From Azolla caroliniana (taxonomy: Eukaryota; Polypodiophyta), in contig JBHGNT010000021.1 of the NCBI GenBank assembly GCA_043228905.1, forward strand, positions 12,710,001-12,774,000: DNA of 64,000 nt, given 5' to 3'. This document shows, piece after piece, positions 8,627 to 20,222 of the stretch. Each line of letters opens with the position of its first letter. Positions within the stretch are counted from its first letter, which is position 1. Both the position numbers and the translations under genes were made by a program. Below the pieces are notes generated by a model. That model worked only from the letters and a program-made list of their open reading frames with translations. It searched no databases and had not been told where the DNA came from.

Positions 8627-9895
8627 GACGGCAAGGCGGGTTACCACGACGGCGAGAACGACGAGGAAGAGGTGGCGGCAAGCATAATAGAGGCTTGCGG
8701 AATCAGAGATGGGGGAGCCGCGGACAACGATGTCCGGACGGAGGCGGCTACAGCAACGACGAGCGGAGGTGCCGGGACCTTACCCACACCTATTCTAGAG
8801 ACTTCGGCGGTCGGCCCCGAGAGCCCACGTGAGGCCGGAGAGACAGAAGGTGGCGGCGGCAATGCGGACGATCGAAACGACGGCGAGGAAGGTCATAGCG
8901 GACGGAGGGGAGACCCCTCGACATCGGGGCCGGAGACTACGGTGGTTGCACTCGAATGCCAACATAAGACCGGAGAGAAGGGTGGTGGCCGTGAGGAGGC
9001 ATGGCCCGGAGCGACCACGTGTGAAGATGAGGATGAGAGGCCCGGAACAGGCATATACAAGAGGACCGACGGAGAGGTTGGGAGCGGCAAGGAGGAGAGA
9101 GTCGGGAATCGACCCGACCGGAAGATGAACCGGTCGATAATCCGACACGACTGGAAGACGAGGCGGAAAAAGATTGGAGCGGGGTCCGGTCAACCGGGCC
9201 CGAACCAAAGAAGAGCCGGCAAGGCCAGATTTGTGCGGACAAACATGTACCGGCCGGTTACGATTACGGAAGGGAGCCGACCAAACCGGAACTCGATTGG
9301 CCGAGACCGATCCGGGCGAAGGCTAAGTCGGCATTATTGGAGGTCGAGGCGTACGAGCCACAACACACGGTGGGAGCCGGTGAGCGCGAGAGCGAGGAGG
9401 CTAACCGGGCACGACAAGTACGGGTCGGTAAGAGGCCGAGAGCAAGAGGGACCCTCCCCACCTATTCTAGAGACTTCGGCGGTTGCGGATCAACATAAGA
9501 CCGAAGAGACGGCGGGTGGCGACGAGGAGTTGGGGACCGGAACAGACGAGGCTACCGGAACGGGTACCCGGTGTGTGAAGACGGACGAGCACGACCCAGA
9601 TGGCAAACCGGAGTCAGAAGAGGCTACGGCAACAAAGGACAAAGAGACCAACGCGGAGGTTGGGTTTATGGCGGATGAAGCGTGTAACACGAAGCATGCA
9701 CTACGGACGGCAAAGGGCCAAGAAGCAAGCATGCACCTGGAAGAGCGGCAACGAGTGACCCGCAACGGCGGACAGGTCGAGCCTATGGAAGGCAAGCGCG
9801 GAGCAGGAAGAGTCGACATGCCGAGGTGTTCGGCATGCGGAGACGATAAAACCAAAGGAGGAACGTACACAACACGTAAAGGGCGGAATCCGTAG
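8627..9895 (+). CDS. Low-complexity ORF of element B, right part
   Basis: Continues the 76-residue repeat frame after the D insertion and stays open to the TAG at 9893-9895, about 423 codons. It opens with a diverged fourth repeat (AASIIEACG, LPTPILETSAVGP) and has a short relic of the unit again near 9460-9490 (PPILETSAVADQHKTEE). The rest is rich in Glu, Gly, Arg and Thr. One CSACGDD pair near the C end is the only cysteine motif. I do not recognise any domain. Length and openness suggest it was coding when B was active; that it is an extension of Gag is inference. Confidence 0.5.
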   Translation, partial: DGKAGYHDGENDEEEVAASIIEACGIRDGGAADNDVRTEAATATTSGGAGTLPTPILETSAVGPESPREAGETEGGGGNADDRNDGEEGHSGRRGDPSTSGPETTVVALECQHKTGEKGGGREEAWPGATTCEDEDERPGTGIYKRTDGEVGSGKEERVGNRPDRKMNRSIIRHDWKTRRKKIGAGSGQPGPNQRRAGKARFVRTNMYRPVTITEGSRPNRNSIGRDRSGRRLSRHYWRSRRTSHNTRWEPVSARARRLTGHDKYGSVRGREQEGPSPPILETSAVADQHKTEETAGGDEELGTGTDEATGTGTRCVKTDEHDPDGKPESEEATATKDKETNAEVGFMADEACNTKHALRTAKGQEASMHLEERQRVTRNGGQVEPMEGKRGAGRVDMPRCSACGDDKTKGGTYTTRKGRNP

Positions 9896-10806
9896 TGCGA
9901 TTGGAGAGATCGGGAGCGCACCCGGAGGACATACGAGCCTTTGCGAGGAATGCACGCGGCGAGAGATGGAGCGGTGAGGTGCTGGTATCAGCGGATGATC
10001 GGCGAGCATGGAAGGCTATGTCTTCAGAACCGGAGGTGCGTGGAGAGCAACGGGCTACGCGCCGGGAAGAGGAAGCGCGGCATCCCGGAAGGCATGCGAG
10101 GCCAAGCGGGCCAAGAGGACGAGAGTCAGGATGAAGCAATAACGGGAGTCGCGAAGGACACTGACATGATGGTCGGGATGACGATACGCTCTACGGCGAG
10201 AGAGCACAGTGAGCAAAGGAGAAACGAGGAGCGCGTAATGAGGTCGCCGAGGGACCAAAGAACGAGCGCATGTTCGGGAGACAACAAGGGCACACGGAAA
10301 GAGCCTACGGAAGGTGAGCGCGGAACGGAGGGAATCGGCACGAGGTGTTCGAGACGAAGAGAGGATCGAGCCGGAGATAGAACACAAGCGGTACGCAAGG
10401 GGCAGAATCCGGCGAGCAAACGGGGTGACCAAGGGCCTAATCGGAGGACCTACGTGGCGGACAAAGAAAGAGTGACCGGATCGGCAATGGCGTTCGGGAG
10501 GACTGACTGGGCAGGAAGGCGAACGCAGTGGATATGGCAGTTCGAATGGGATCGATGTTTCGAGGACACACGGTGGACGTGGTGGATCAGGTGGAGCCGT
10601 CGGCTCAAGGACGTGTGACGGATACGGTGGAACGGGATGCTACGACGGTTCGTGTGGAAGGGACGGGCGTGCTCGAAATGGAAAACGAAGCCGAGCAAGG
10701 CCAACGAGGACACGACGGACCTCGGTTTTATCACCATGGCCGAAAAATCTCACCTCTTCTCCCTTCTTGGCACATACTGGTGGATGTGCGGTTTGGTGGG
10801 GGCGGA
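9896..10806 (+). other. GC-rich internal tail of element B
   Basis: No recognisable gene. Short open frames occur (for example 9941-10618) but carry no motif and have the same Arg/Glu/Gly-rich composition as the sequence before them. It ends with GGTTTGGTGGGGGCGGA, a polypurine tract directly before the LTR; nearly the same tract precedes the LTR of element O at 57467-57485 on the other strand. Confidence 0.55.
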
Positions 10807-11528
10807 TGTCGTGAAGATTTTCGTCCATAGGCGGAAACCGGGGTGGAATAGGAAAATCGGTGGTGTGCACCATGTGGAAATGTATACTAGGAAATGGTGC
10901 ATAGAAATAAGAGGGGAAATTCTATCCCACATTGTAAGGTCCCTCCCTCCTTGGGCTATAAAAGGAAGGGAGGGGTCACTTATGAGGGGTTGCCCATTTT
11001 GCATTAGAGGGTATACCGTTAGATTTAGGGTTAGTTACATTCCTTCTTCTTCTTCTTCTTCTTCTCCCCCCCCCTTCGTGTTCGCTTAGGGTTTGCTTCA
11101 ACTCGTCTCCTGCGCAAGACCCCGCTCGGCGCGACAAGCCCGTGAGCTCCCCGACCGGCGGCTTGGCAGCCGACGACTATTGTAACCTACCTTGGTCCGG
11201 CTCGAAGCCGGGAATGTATTCTTCCTTTTATATATATACATGTGCGTCTGTCTGTGTATATTCGCGTCTCTGTTGGTGTCAGGTGCTTCCCCTTTCCTGC
11301 GTTTCCTGTACATAAGGGCGTGAGTTGGGTCGGCCTGTGTGTGTGTGTGTGTGCGTGAGTCAGTGTCAAGCGTGCTCCCTCTCTTTCTCTCTCTCCCTTC
11401 GGTTGCTTCTGGTGTGCTTCTGGGATGCCCTGGAAACGGTGAAGTACGACTTCCTACGCTTCGTCACTCCCTAGTCCAAGACCCTCGTGGTCCCGCCTTT
11501 CTCCACGGACGCGCGTAACAATGCGACA
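10807..11528 (+). repeat. 3' LTR of element B (722 bp)
   Basis: Begins TGTCGTGAAGATTTTCGTCC and ends AACAATGCGACA. The CCATAGGCGG block after the start and GACCCTCGTGGTCCCGCC near the end match the LTRs of A and Q. TATA box CTATAAAAGGAAGG near 10965. A (TTC)n run lies near 11043-11063. Followed by ACGT and the integrase of copia C. Confidence 0.85.
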
Positions 11529-12848
11529 ACGTGAGAGTGGAAAGGGAAACCAACCGGAAGCTAAAGGCAGTTCGAGCAGATAACAGAGGCGAATACCGGG
11601 GGTAGTTCGAGGAGTATTGCCAGTCGAAGGGATTAGACTTGAATTCACCATGCCGAAGACGTCGGAATTGAACGAATTGGCTGAATGGATGAACTGGACC
11701 ATAATGGAGAGAGTCCTAAGCATGCTAGCACATGCAAAGTTATCCAAGACGTCTTGGGTTGAGGCGCTGATGACGACGACATACGTGATTAACAAATCAC
11801 CCTCAGCACCCTTGGAAGGAGACACACCACAAAGAGTATGGACCGAAGACGTGTCTTACCGGCATCTGAAGGTATTCGGTTGTCTCGCTTATGTGCATGT
11901 TGCAAAGGATAAGAGAGCAAAGTTGGATCCGAAGTCCCGGCCATGCATATTCCTTGGATATGGAGATGATGAGTTCGGCTACCGAGTGTAGGACTTGGTC
12001 GACAAGAAGGTGTTCCGAAGTCGAGACATAGTCTTCATGGAACACAAGACTATTGCCGACTGGGAGTCGGAGAAGAAGATAGCGGACTCCGGATTGACAG
12101 ACAGAGATTGGTCGAAAGACAGAAGGACTCATCCAACCGGAAGCCGGACGACACTCAAAGAACCGGTCGGAGTCGGACCAGAATCTAGACATACCGAATA
12201 AGAAGTTTTGGACACCGGAATCGGTCAAGACCCCGAATCAGATTCGGATGAAGAACAAATGGAGGAATTGATAGTTGAAGACCAAGGATGGAGATACCCC
12301 CTCAGAGAGAGAAGAGCCCCCTGGAGATTTCCGGATGCAGATCACATATTGTTGAATGATGAGGGGGATCTGGAAAGCTTCGAAGAAGCAAAGAAAGACA
12401 CCCACAACCTCAAGTGGTTGAGTGCCATGTAGGATGAGATGGATTCCCTAAATGAGAACCACACATACGAATTGACAGAGTTGCCGAAAGGAAAGAGGGC
12501 ACTCCGGAACAAGTGGGTGTACAAGCTGAAACCGGGAGATGCTGGAAATCCACTGAGGTACAAGGCTCGGATCATGGTGAAGGGTTTTCAACAGAAGAAA
12601 GGAGTGTATTTCGACAAGATGTTTGCTCCGGTAGTAAAGATGACATCCATCCAGACGATATTGAGCATAGTGGCAAGCATGGATCTCGAGGTAGAGCAAC
12701 TGGATGTCATGACGACATTGCTACATGGCGACCTCGAAGAAGAGATCTACTTGCAAGAACCAAAAGGATTTGAGAAGAAAGGGTAGGAGCACCTGGTGTG
12801 CCGGTTGAAGAAGAGCTTATATGGATTGAAGCAAGCTCCCCTCCCCGG
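11529..12848 (+). pseudogene. Copia C: integrase end and first part of reverse transcriptase
   Basis: Decayed coding sequence of the same family as intact copia H. It opens inside the integrase at ADNRGEY (second catalytic Asp), continues with frameshifts through GLAERMNRTIMERV-like sequence (11660-11720), then CIFLGYGDDEFGYRV ending at a TAG, an acidic linker (12208-12432), a TAG, and the reverse transcriptase start LRNKWVYKLKPGDAG to YGLKQAP (12439-12840). The acidic motif is changed from MDVKTAFLHGD to LDVMTTLLHGD. The 5' part of C lies left of B outside the window. Confidence 0.85.
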
Positions 12849-13885
12849 TGTCGTGGCGTGGCTCGCCCAGAAGCATAGCGTTGTGTAGACAAAAGTTAAC
12901 GTGAAAGTGAGGAAGGAATCACTGGGATTATGGACAGAAGAGAGGAAAGAGTAGACTCGATGAAGTGAATAGAGATTGACAACATATGGTAAGGTAAGAT
13001 TTTTAAGAAATATGAGATATTGCAAGATAAGATATAAAATGATATTTGAGAAAATGTAGGAAATTTATAATCATTATCATGAAGAGTTACAAAATGGCTA
13101 CGAGCATCGTTGGACCTTCGATTTTCATCTCACAAAGTAACCACTCTTCTCTTCCTTGATAGTAGACCATAATCTTCCCTTCAAGAATCTTTCGACAAGG
13201 ATAAGACTCAAACCACCGCCCTTCCGTTTCAAGTTGAGGACCACAACCGCCATGCTAGTTCTCCTCTAGTTTTTGATGATCCCTCTCTCTCCCTCTTTGT
13301 CTGTTATGATCTATTATAATTCTCTCTTGATCCAATATAATTTGATTCAATCTTATTTCTTGGTATCTTTGTGACTACATCCCCTTCTCTTTTTATAGCA
13401 AAGGGATAGTCTTGCATGTGGTCCATGTGGTGCACATGCAGATAGGCTCTTGCATGTGTGCTATATGGTGCACATGTAATACATTACAATGTTTACACTA
13501 TTTAATGCAAGTTCAAATAGACATGTTATGAGTATTGGCTAAGTGGTAGTGATTGATGCTTTCAAAGTTGAGGTTGTGGGTTTGAGTCCTCTCTAGTGAA
13601 TGTAATGCAATTCTTTTTCTTTCTATAGCCGCTGTATATAATGTACTATATTATAAAATATATATAGTTTATATATCATGAATGTTGGCTAATTGCTAAC
13701 ATGTGAGGCTCATAAGGCGGAGGTTGTTAGTTCAAGTCCTCTCTTGTCCTCATAATATAGTGTTTTACTTTATTCACCTATAATGTATAATATTATATAA
13801 AACACTATCAAGATTTTTTTAATATTTTAGTTATGTATTTATCTTATTGTAGACTTTTGATGTGAAGCTTTCATACTTCACGACG
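12849..13885 (-). repeat. Solo LTR E (TGTCG...CGACA superfamily)
   Basis: Inserted between YGLKQAP and the next reverse transcriptase block of C; copia H shows the empty site CCCCGG there. On the minus strand it starts (T)GTCGTGAAG with the hairpin arm CTTCAC and ends CCACGACA. A TATA box (CTATAAAAAG, minus) is near 13397. Flanks are CCGG (12845-12848) and CCGA (13886-13889), a 4-bp duplication with one transition. Its U3 end holds two tRNA-like modules. No internal region is present. J and S have the same plan. Confidence 0.65.
13536..13739 (+). other. Two tRNA-like modules in solo LTR E
   Basis: Module 1: A box TGGCTAAGTGG (13536-13546) and B box GGTTTGAGTCC (13579-13589). Module 2: TGGCTAATTGC (13685-13695) and AGTTCAAGTCC (13729-13739), with GGCTCATAAGGC between them where an anticodon arm would be. 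Both run antisense to the LTR. No acceptor stems, so these are not functional tRNA genes. Confidence 0.55.
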
Positions 13886-14379
13886 CCGACAATCTTATAG
13901 GAAGTTTGACTCCTTCATGATTGACCAAGGGTACCACAAGACGCAAACCGACCACTGTGTGTTCGTGAAGAAATTTGACGGAGGTGACTTCCTGATACTC
14001 CTATTGTATGTAGACAACATGTTGATCGTCGGACCGGACCAAACCAAAATCGGAAATCTGAAGAAGGCTTTGAACCGAACCTTCTTAATGAAAGATTTGG
14101 GTTCGACGAGACAAATACTGGGGATGCACATAATCCAGGACTGGTTGAAGAAATTGCTATGGCTGTCACAGGAGAAGTACGTGACAAAGGTGCTTAAACG
14201 ATTCAACATGACGGATGCGACGCCGGTCGGGTCGACACTTCCGACAAACTGCAAGTTGTCCAGAAAGCAGAGCCCGAAGACAAAGGTAGAGAAGTTAGAC
14301 ATGATGCAGATACAATATGCCTCTACCCGATGGTGTGCACCTGACCAGATATCGGATATGCAGTCGGAGTGGTGAATCG
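13886..14379 (+). pseudogene. Copia C: reverse transcriptase, second part
   Basis: Resumes at SYRKFDSFM and reads DHCVFVKKFDGGDFLILLLY, then QILGMHIIQD and LSQEKYVTKVLKRFNM, to QSEW, then is cut by copia F. The catalytic motif is YVDN instead of YVDD (a G to A change), so this copy cannot have an active polymerase. A small deletion shifts the frame near 14325. Confidence 0.85.
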
Positions 14380-14788
14380 TGTTGAGTGAGAAAGCTCAAC
14401 CGGATCCAGATCGGTTGAATAAGCAAGAGCCGGATCGGTCGGAGAGCCGAATCGGACTGAAACCGGTAGGCCGTTAGAGGCTTACGGATCTAGCCTAGTA
14501 CGTAGGCATAGTTTTGGGAGTCAATGTCAATCGTTCGTATGAGCATTGAAGTACTTGTCAGTACTTTTGTCAGTACTTTTGTCAGTTCTTTATGGACTTG
14601 TATAAAGTGCTCTCTGAGCACATTCTATGTACAAAGAGTGTTATTATTTATGAATTGAGTTTATGTTCTGCTCTCTCTCTCTGTGTCTCTCCCGTGTATA
14701 CTCTCAAGCTTCCATTGAACCTGTGTTTGTTCTCTGTCGCTACCCAGCTAAACCGTTTTTATCAAGCTTCCGCATGCTAACTTTAACA
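14380..14788 (+). repeat. 5' LTR of F
   Basis: 409 bp, TGTTGAGTGAGAAAGC to CTAACTTTAACA. Contains three TGTCAGTACTTTT-like repeats at about 14556-14587 and a CT-rich stretch near 14672. It differs from the 446-bp 3' LTR by a short indel and many substitutions, so the insertion is old. Confidence 0.9.
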
Positions 14789-14806
14789 TGGTATCAAGGC
14801 GCGAGG
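14789..14806 (+). other. Primer-binding site of F
   Basis: TGGTATCAAGGCGCGAGG follows the LTR directly. It is close to TGGTATCAGAGC, complementary to the 3' end of plant initiator tRNA-Met. Confidence 0.85.
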
Positions 14807-14883
14807 GTTGGGAATCCTCTGCAACCGACATACGCTTTTGAAGACAAACCGTAACACCCGGTGAAGAACAGAAGAGGATCGAG

Positions 14884-15620
14884 ATGGACAAAGGTATCAC
14901 AAATTCGCTTCCCATAGAAAAGCTTGACCGGAGTAACTATGCATCCTAGTTGTATAAAAGCCACCAATACCTAATGGGGCATGGATATTTGAGCTATGTG
15001 GAAGGAACTAACGAGGTAGCACCGGAGTTGGCACACAAGGACTTCCCGGTATGGGAACAAGGAGCGAGTAGAGTGTTGTACTGCCTCACGTCCTGTGTGC
15101 ATGATCAGATACTGGGCTACATCAACGATGCAAAAACGCCGAAGGAGGCCTAGGAAAATCTTCGGAAGATTTTCGCCGCAAGTACCGCAGCCTGTAAGTT
15201 GCAGCTCCGGCAAGAGCTGAACAACATCCGACAGAGAGATATATCGGTTACGAAGTACACCACCAAAATAAAGGAGATTTGTGACGCGCTCGGGTCCATC
15301 AATGTCACGGTGGACGAAGAAGAAATGGTTCAAATCTGCCTTGGTGGTCTAGCACAACCGTATGGGCCAATCTGAACGGCAATTTGCACCCGGGAGAAGC
15401 CATCGTCCTTCTTCGACTTACAATCAATGTTGAGGATGAAAGAAAACCACGCGAGTGGGTCGATGACCACTCAACCGGATAGCTGGATGTTTTACATGGA
15501 GGCGGATTGGCCCCTCGTGGGCGTGGAGGATGAGGGGGGTCGTCATGCAATGGAGGCGGCCGACAAGAGCAGAATCGAAGGCACCGAGATAGTGCCAACA
15601 ACAGTTCCGGACCTTCCATG
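14884..15620 (+). pseudogene. gag relic of F
   Basis: Begins MDKGITNSLPIEKLDRSNYAS, the usual start of UBN2-type copia Gag, then has a stop in place of Trp. Blocks KTPKEA, KLQLRQELNNIRQRDISV, KIKEICDALGSI and EEEMVQICLGGLA follow with further stops. It matches L (45319 on) and L2 (50646 on). The end is frameshifted. Confidence 0.8.
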
Positions 15621-16960
15621 AGCAGGGGGAGTCAAAACGGTGCCGGAAACTGGCAAGGGAAGGCCTACTTGGAATGTTTGTATTGTGGCAAGAAAGGCCA
15701 CAAAGAAAGCGAGTGCTGGAAGAAGCGCTCCGATTCGGACAAATCTGGATCCGGCAAGGCCGGACAGGGAAATTGGCAAAGCTCGCACTACGTAGAAGGA
15801 TCAGAAGGATCCGGAGCTGGGAAAACCGGAAAGGGACCAACATTTGTGATGAAGCACAAGGCTAACTCGATGAAGGAGACTACTTCCAAATCAGAGGAAG
15901 TATGGAATGTTGATTTTGGAGTGTCAAACCACACGACGAGCCACAAAGAGTGGTTCTTGTTTTTGGAGAAACTGGAACAACCGAGAATCGTTGAAACCGG
16001 AGACGACACCCCTCACCCGATTGTGCATGTCGGAGAGGTCCCTTTAATCCATGTTGGACAAAAGGGAAAGCTGATGAACGTACTACACGTTCTGGCAATC
16101 ACAAAGAATCTGGTGTCGGTCGGACAAATCGTCAACTAGGGAATGTAGGTGCGGTTTACGCACCTCGGGTGCTTCATTGAGGAAGAAGGCCGGATAATCG
16201 CACAAGGGCGCAGAGAAGGGAGGATGTTCATCCTCGACACTAATGACGTCGAGACCCCAATGTTTGCCAAAGAATAGAAGATTGAATCAGACATCGATCG
16301 CTGACATAAGCGGATTGGCCACGTCAACTACCAGGCTTCAAGATCTGCAATCGAAACAAGTTTTGTTTGGATTGCCGACATTTAGTGGCCGGAAGGCCCA
16401 AATATGTGAAGCCTGCCAACTCAGGAAGCAACACCGACTTCCATTCACCACCGATCGAAACCGGAGCTGTAACAAGCTAGACTTAATCCATTCGGATGTA
16501 TGGGGACTGGCACAGAACGTTAGTCTTGGCAGGAGTCGGTATTTCGTCTCCTTCATCAACAACTACAACCGACACACATGGATCTATCTAATTGAAAGGA
16601 AAAGTGAAGTCTTTGACTGTTTCCGGAATCTACAAAGCCTAGTCGAGAAGGAAACAGAAAGAAAGATCAAGTGCCTGTGGTCGGATGGTGGAAAAGAATA
16701 CATTTTCGGCCAATTCAACAGTTATCTGGAGCAAGAAGGAACAAAACAGTGTGGCCAAGAGAAAGAACTGTACGATTATTGACGCGGCAAGGGCAATGTT
16801 GGAGGAGAAAAGCATGCCCAAATTCTACTGGGTTGAGGCGGTATGGACTACCATCTACATCCAAAATCAGATCGGAGATAAGGTGTCAGCACATGAGCTA
16901 TATTTCGGGCGGAAGCCGAATTTGAGACACCTTCGGATATTCGGAAGCATAGTGAAAGGG
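15618..16960 (+). pseudogene. Zinc knuckle, protease and integrase relic of F
   Basis: The knuckle CLYCGKKGHKESEC (15675-15716) is intact. The protease site reads VDFGVSNH instead of VDSGASNH, a damaged catalytic loop. ITKNLVSVGQIVN precedes the integrase, whose HHCC region (CEACQLRKQHRLPF), first Asp (LIHSDVWG) and second Asp (WSDGGKEY) remain at about 16390-16700. The part with the catalytic Glu is deleted or frameshifted. After FYWVEAVWTTIYIQ and LRIFGSIV the frame is cut by element M. Confidence 0.8.
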
Positions 16961-18285
16961 TGATGATAGAAAGAAGAGAGAAAGAAAATATATAGATCCA
17001 AAACCACAAAGATCTATTGATAAGGAATGATCATGATGGAAGGAAGAGAGAAAGAAGATACAACTACAAATATATCTTGATAAGAACTCAACCAATACTA
17101 CATGAATTGGAAAGAAATTACCACATGAAATAGCTTCTTTCTCCACCACCTTACTCTTCTTGCTTTATATGAAGGTCCCCTCTACTAGATAACTTTCCCT
17201 TGCTTTCTTTTTTACGCTTTTTTTAGAAGTTTTCAATCTCCTATTCTTAGCTATGATAGAATGATCTTCTAATCATCATATCTCCCTCATCCTCGCTCCA
17301 AATTTAGAGATTTAAAATGCTACGGATACCTCTCTTTATAAGCTTTCGAATATATATTTGAACATGACATTTGGCTTCTAAACGAATGAGTTATGAGCAT
17401 TCGTTTCAGACAATGTTTTGGTGGCCCGCTTTGTTCTTCTTTTACTTTTCTCCATATGTCTTGCTTTTAGTTTGACTTATCCTCAAGACCTTGGTTCATG
17501 TTCTTGACCTCCGGATGTGAATTCTTGATACCTTATATTCTTGTAGTGTTCAATACCTTGAATTCTAAAAACACTTTCACATTTAGCCCTCCCCCTTGCT
17601 TCTTGGTGAACCATTTATGGTGGACCCTAAGCTACGAATAAAACCAAAGATTCTCCTTCACCTTATTCATGGCCATAGAAAAAGAAGGAGAGAATAATAA
17701 ATAAAAAACAAATGATGTGAGTAAACCCCTGCTAGTTGGTAGGAAAAACCTCACACTCCTAAACACACACCCACACAAACACCTTGACAATTGTCTTCAC
17801 CATCTTTCTCCTTGTCAACACAAAGGAAGAACCACAATTATTATGTCTTCGTCAACTCTCCAAACACGAGTGGGGCCATGCGATACATAACTCTTGATAG
17901 AAGTAAGCATGTCAACATATGAATAAACCTTTTAAGCGAGCGAACCTTTTGCACAAACACCTTCAAAGCTTTGAAACTTGTTGGAGTTGTCACCTTTTGA
18001 ATTACTTCAATCTTTGATTCCACATGAATTCCTTCTTGCCATACCACATTCTCCACACTACCTTGTTTTGTATGTACGACTATTTCATCTACAATCTCAT
18101 CTTGGAAAGGAAGCAAAAATTGATCTCGTTTAGTTGAATCAATCAAGGGTTTGAAATCAATCTCATTCTTCTTTGGAACCACAACAATAGGTGACACACA
18201 CTTCAAATCTTCCATATTATAAATGAAACTCTCTTGTAACAATGTTTTGAACTCTTGTATAAGATCTTCCTTTTGTTCCACACCT
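16961..18285 (-). mobile_element. Element M: truncated gypsy relic with LTR
   Basis: Interrupts F just after its integrase. Reading the minus strand, 18281-17841 codes for a shortened gypsy polymerase fragment (SPIVVVPKKN, then QFLLPFQDEIVDEIV, then FKALKVFVQKVRSLKRFIH), with the catalytic core deleted. AGCAAGGGGGAGGGCTAAA follows as a polypurine tract, and then a 621-bp LTR from TGTGAAAGTG (17581) to CTATCATCA (16961). The 5' LTR, gag and most of pol are missing. It belongs to a different gypsy group from D, G and I. Confidence 0.6.
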
Positions 18286-20222
18286 ATTCCGGAGGATGAG
18301 GCTAGTGAACCCGGAGAGGTTCAGGTAGAAGATGAACAATTCGGTACTCTAGATGAGAGTCCGATCTCACTCTGGCTAAGTGGGCTAAATGAGTAGTTGA
18401 GTTGGAATGACTAGTCGGATGAAGAACCAGCGAGTAGTGGAGACTCTGCCATGCTCTCCCCGCGCAAGGAACCGAGGAGACGGTTCACGCGCAAAGAGAA
18501 GGGGAAGAAGAAGATGTTGGGATATGACATCGGCAGTGAAGGGTTAGATCGGAGCGAATCTGACTCCGGACAAAACGAAGTCAGATCTTCGGAAACGAAG
18601 TCGGAATCGGCCAAGAAGGGCCTCAAACTAGCTGATGAAAATTTGCGCCGGTCATCCCGCCAAAAGAACCCTATAAAACGGTACGGATATAATGAGTACA
18701 TGGCACATCATTATGCGTACATGACCAAGGTGGCGGAAGTGCGTGAGGCGGAGAGCTACGCAGAAGCAGTGAAAGATGCAAATTGGTGTGCTGCTATGGA
18801 AGAAGAAATGTGGCCATTTGATGCCAACGACACTTGGGACCCGGTCAACCCTCCTCGACATTGTAAACCGATCGGCTGCAAGTGGGTGTACAAGGTAAAG
18901 TACAATGCCGATGGTTCGGTAAACCAGTACAAGGCCCAATTAGTGGCGAAGGGATATGCAAAGACCCACAGAATCAACTACGACGAGACCTTTGCTCTGG
19001 TAGCGAAAATGACGACGGTCTATGTGGTACTGACTGTTGCTGCGGCAAGGGGTTGGAATCTTCACCAAATGGACGTGAAGAATGCGTTTCTTCAAGGTGA
19101 TCTTGAAGAACGGGTCTATATAATCCAACCCCCCGGTTTTCAATCAAAGTTGAACAAGTCGGCGGTGTGCTGACTCAAAAAGTCACTTTATGGTCTGAAG
19201 CAAGCCCCCCGAGATTGGAATGCGGAAATCATGCACTGGTTGCGTAAGATGGGTTTTGTGGCTTGAAAGTCCGACTCTTCATTGTTCATCTGAAAAAGTC
19301 TAGACGGTCCATTTTGAATCCTACTATATGTAGATGATCTAGTCATCACCGAACCCGGACTCAATGAAATTGGTCGTGTGAAGTCCCAATTGTTGGACGC
19401 TTTTGAAATGAAGGACCTGGGGGACCTTCATTATTTTCTTGGGATCGAGGTGATCTGAACCCCCAAGGGCATATTGCTCTCACAACGCCATTATGTGTTG
19501 AATATGTTGTACAAGTTCGGCATGATGGAATGCCGACCGATCTCCACACCCTTGGACCAGAACCTAAAGCTACGTCCCGACTCCAGACCATCCTCCAATG
19601 AGAAACGGTTCCGACAAATTGTCGGAAGCCTTATCTATTTTACCATCACCCGACCTGACATCAGTTATCATGTTGGAGTGATCAACTAGTTGATGCAGAA
19701 GCCGACCGTGGAGCACCTTCAGTGTGCGCATCGACTATTGCGATATGTGAGTGGCACGAAGGATCGGGGATTGTTATACCGACATGGTATAGCCGGAAAG
19801 CTAGTCGGATATAACTATGCCGACTGGGTTGGTGATGCATCGTATCGTCGATCCACCTCTGGTTACATGTTTTCTATTGGTAGCGTGACTGTTGCGTGGA
19901 GCAGCCAACAGTGGCTCTATCGAGCACTGAGGCTGAATATCGGGGAGATACTGTTGCCACCTGTGAAGCCATCTGGCTACGACAAATGCTGCATGACCTC
20001 CAGATCGAGGTGCTAAACCCGATCCTGATATCTTGTGACAACGTAAGCAGCATACAACTTGCCAAGAACCCTGTATTCCACGCTCGGACAAAGCACATAG
20101 AAGTGCATTATCACTTTGTCCATGAACGGGTTCTCAACGGTGAAGTTGAACTTCGGTATGTTCACACGGATCGGCAGGTCGCCGACATCTTCACCAAGCC
20201 ACTCAGATCCGACAAGTTGTAG
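18286..20222 (+). pseudogene. Reverse transcriptase and RNase H relic of F
   Basis: After an acidic linker, the copia polymerase starts at IGCKWVYKVKYNADGS and continues with [29 protein letters not shown] and YVDDLVI (intact, near 19331), FEMKDLGDLHYFLGIEV and RPDISYHVGV, then RNase H with a frameshift before [13 protein letters not shown] and HARTKHIEVHYHF (about 19900-20130). At least seven in-frame stops are TGA or TAG at Trp, Arg or Gln codons. The TAG at 20220 (DKL*HFSEMFG) replaces Trp in relative P, so the ancestral frame went on into the tail. Confidence 0.85.

Larger units (their letters stand above)
1377..11528 (+). mobile_element. Element B: non-autonomous Gag-bearing LTR retrotransposon, 3' part
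   Basis: B starts in the window at its primer-site region (ACGTGAAGGGCGG, matching Q at 62409-62421), continues with a gag relic, a tandem-repeat coding region and a GC-rich tail, and ends in a 3' LTR at 10807-11528. Chromovirus D (2849-8621) is inserted in it. After removing D the internal region is about 3.7 kb. No protease, reverse transcriptase, RNase H or integrase motif appears in any frame, so it must depend on another element, presumably A, O or Q relatives. Its 5' LTR is left of A, outside the window. The right flank is ACGT within the integrase region of copia C. Confidence 0.75.

Noticed and set aside
8627-9895. Host gene in the GC-rich region
   Set aside because: It continues the repeat frame of B across D and lies between the gag and 3' LTR of B.
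9941-10618. 225-codon plus-strand frame in the tail of B
   Set aside because: No domain, composition follows the GC-rich repeat-derived DNA, and it overlaps other open frames. Not called as a gene.
13679-13750. A tRNA gene, possibly Met (GGCTCATAAGGC in the anticodon position)
   Set aside because: A and B boxes and an anticodon-like loop are visible, but no acceptor stem can be drawn and the sequence lies inside a solo LTR. Reported as a tRNA-like module instead.
17841-18281. Independent host gene on the minus strand
   Set aside because: SPIVVVPKKN and LLPFQDEI are gypsy reverse transcriptase motifs and a polypurine tract plus LTR follow; part of relic M.
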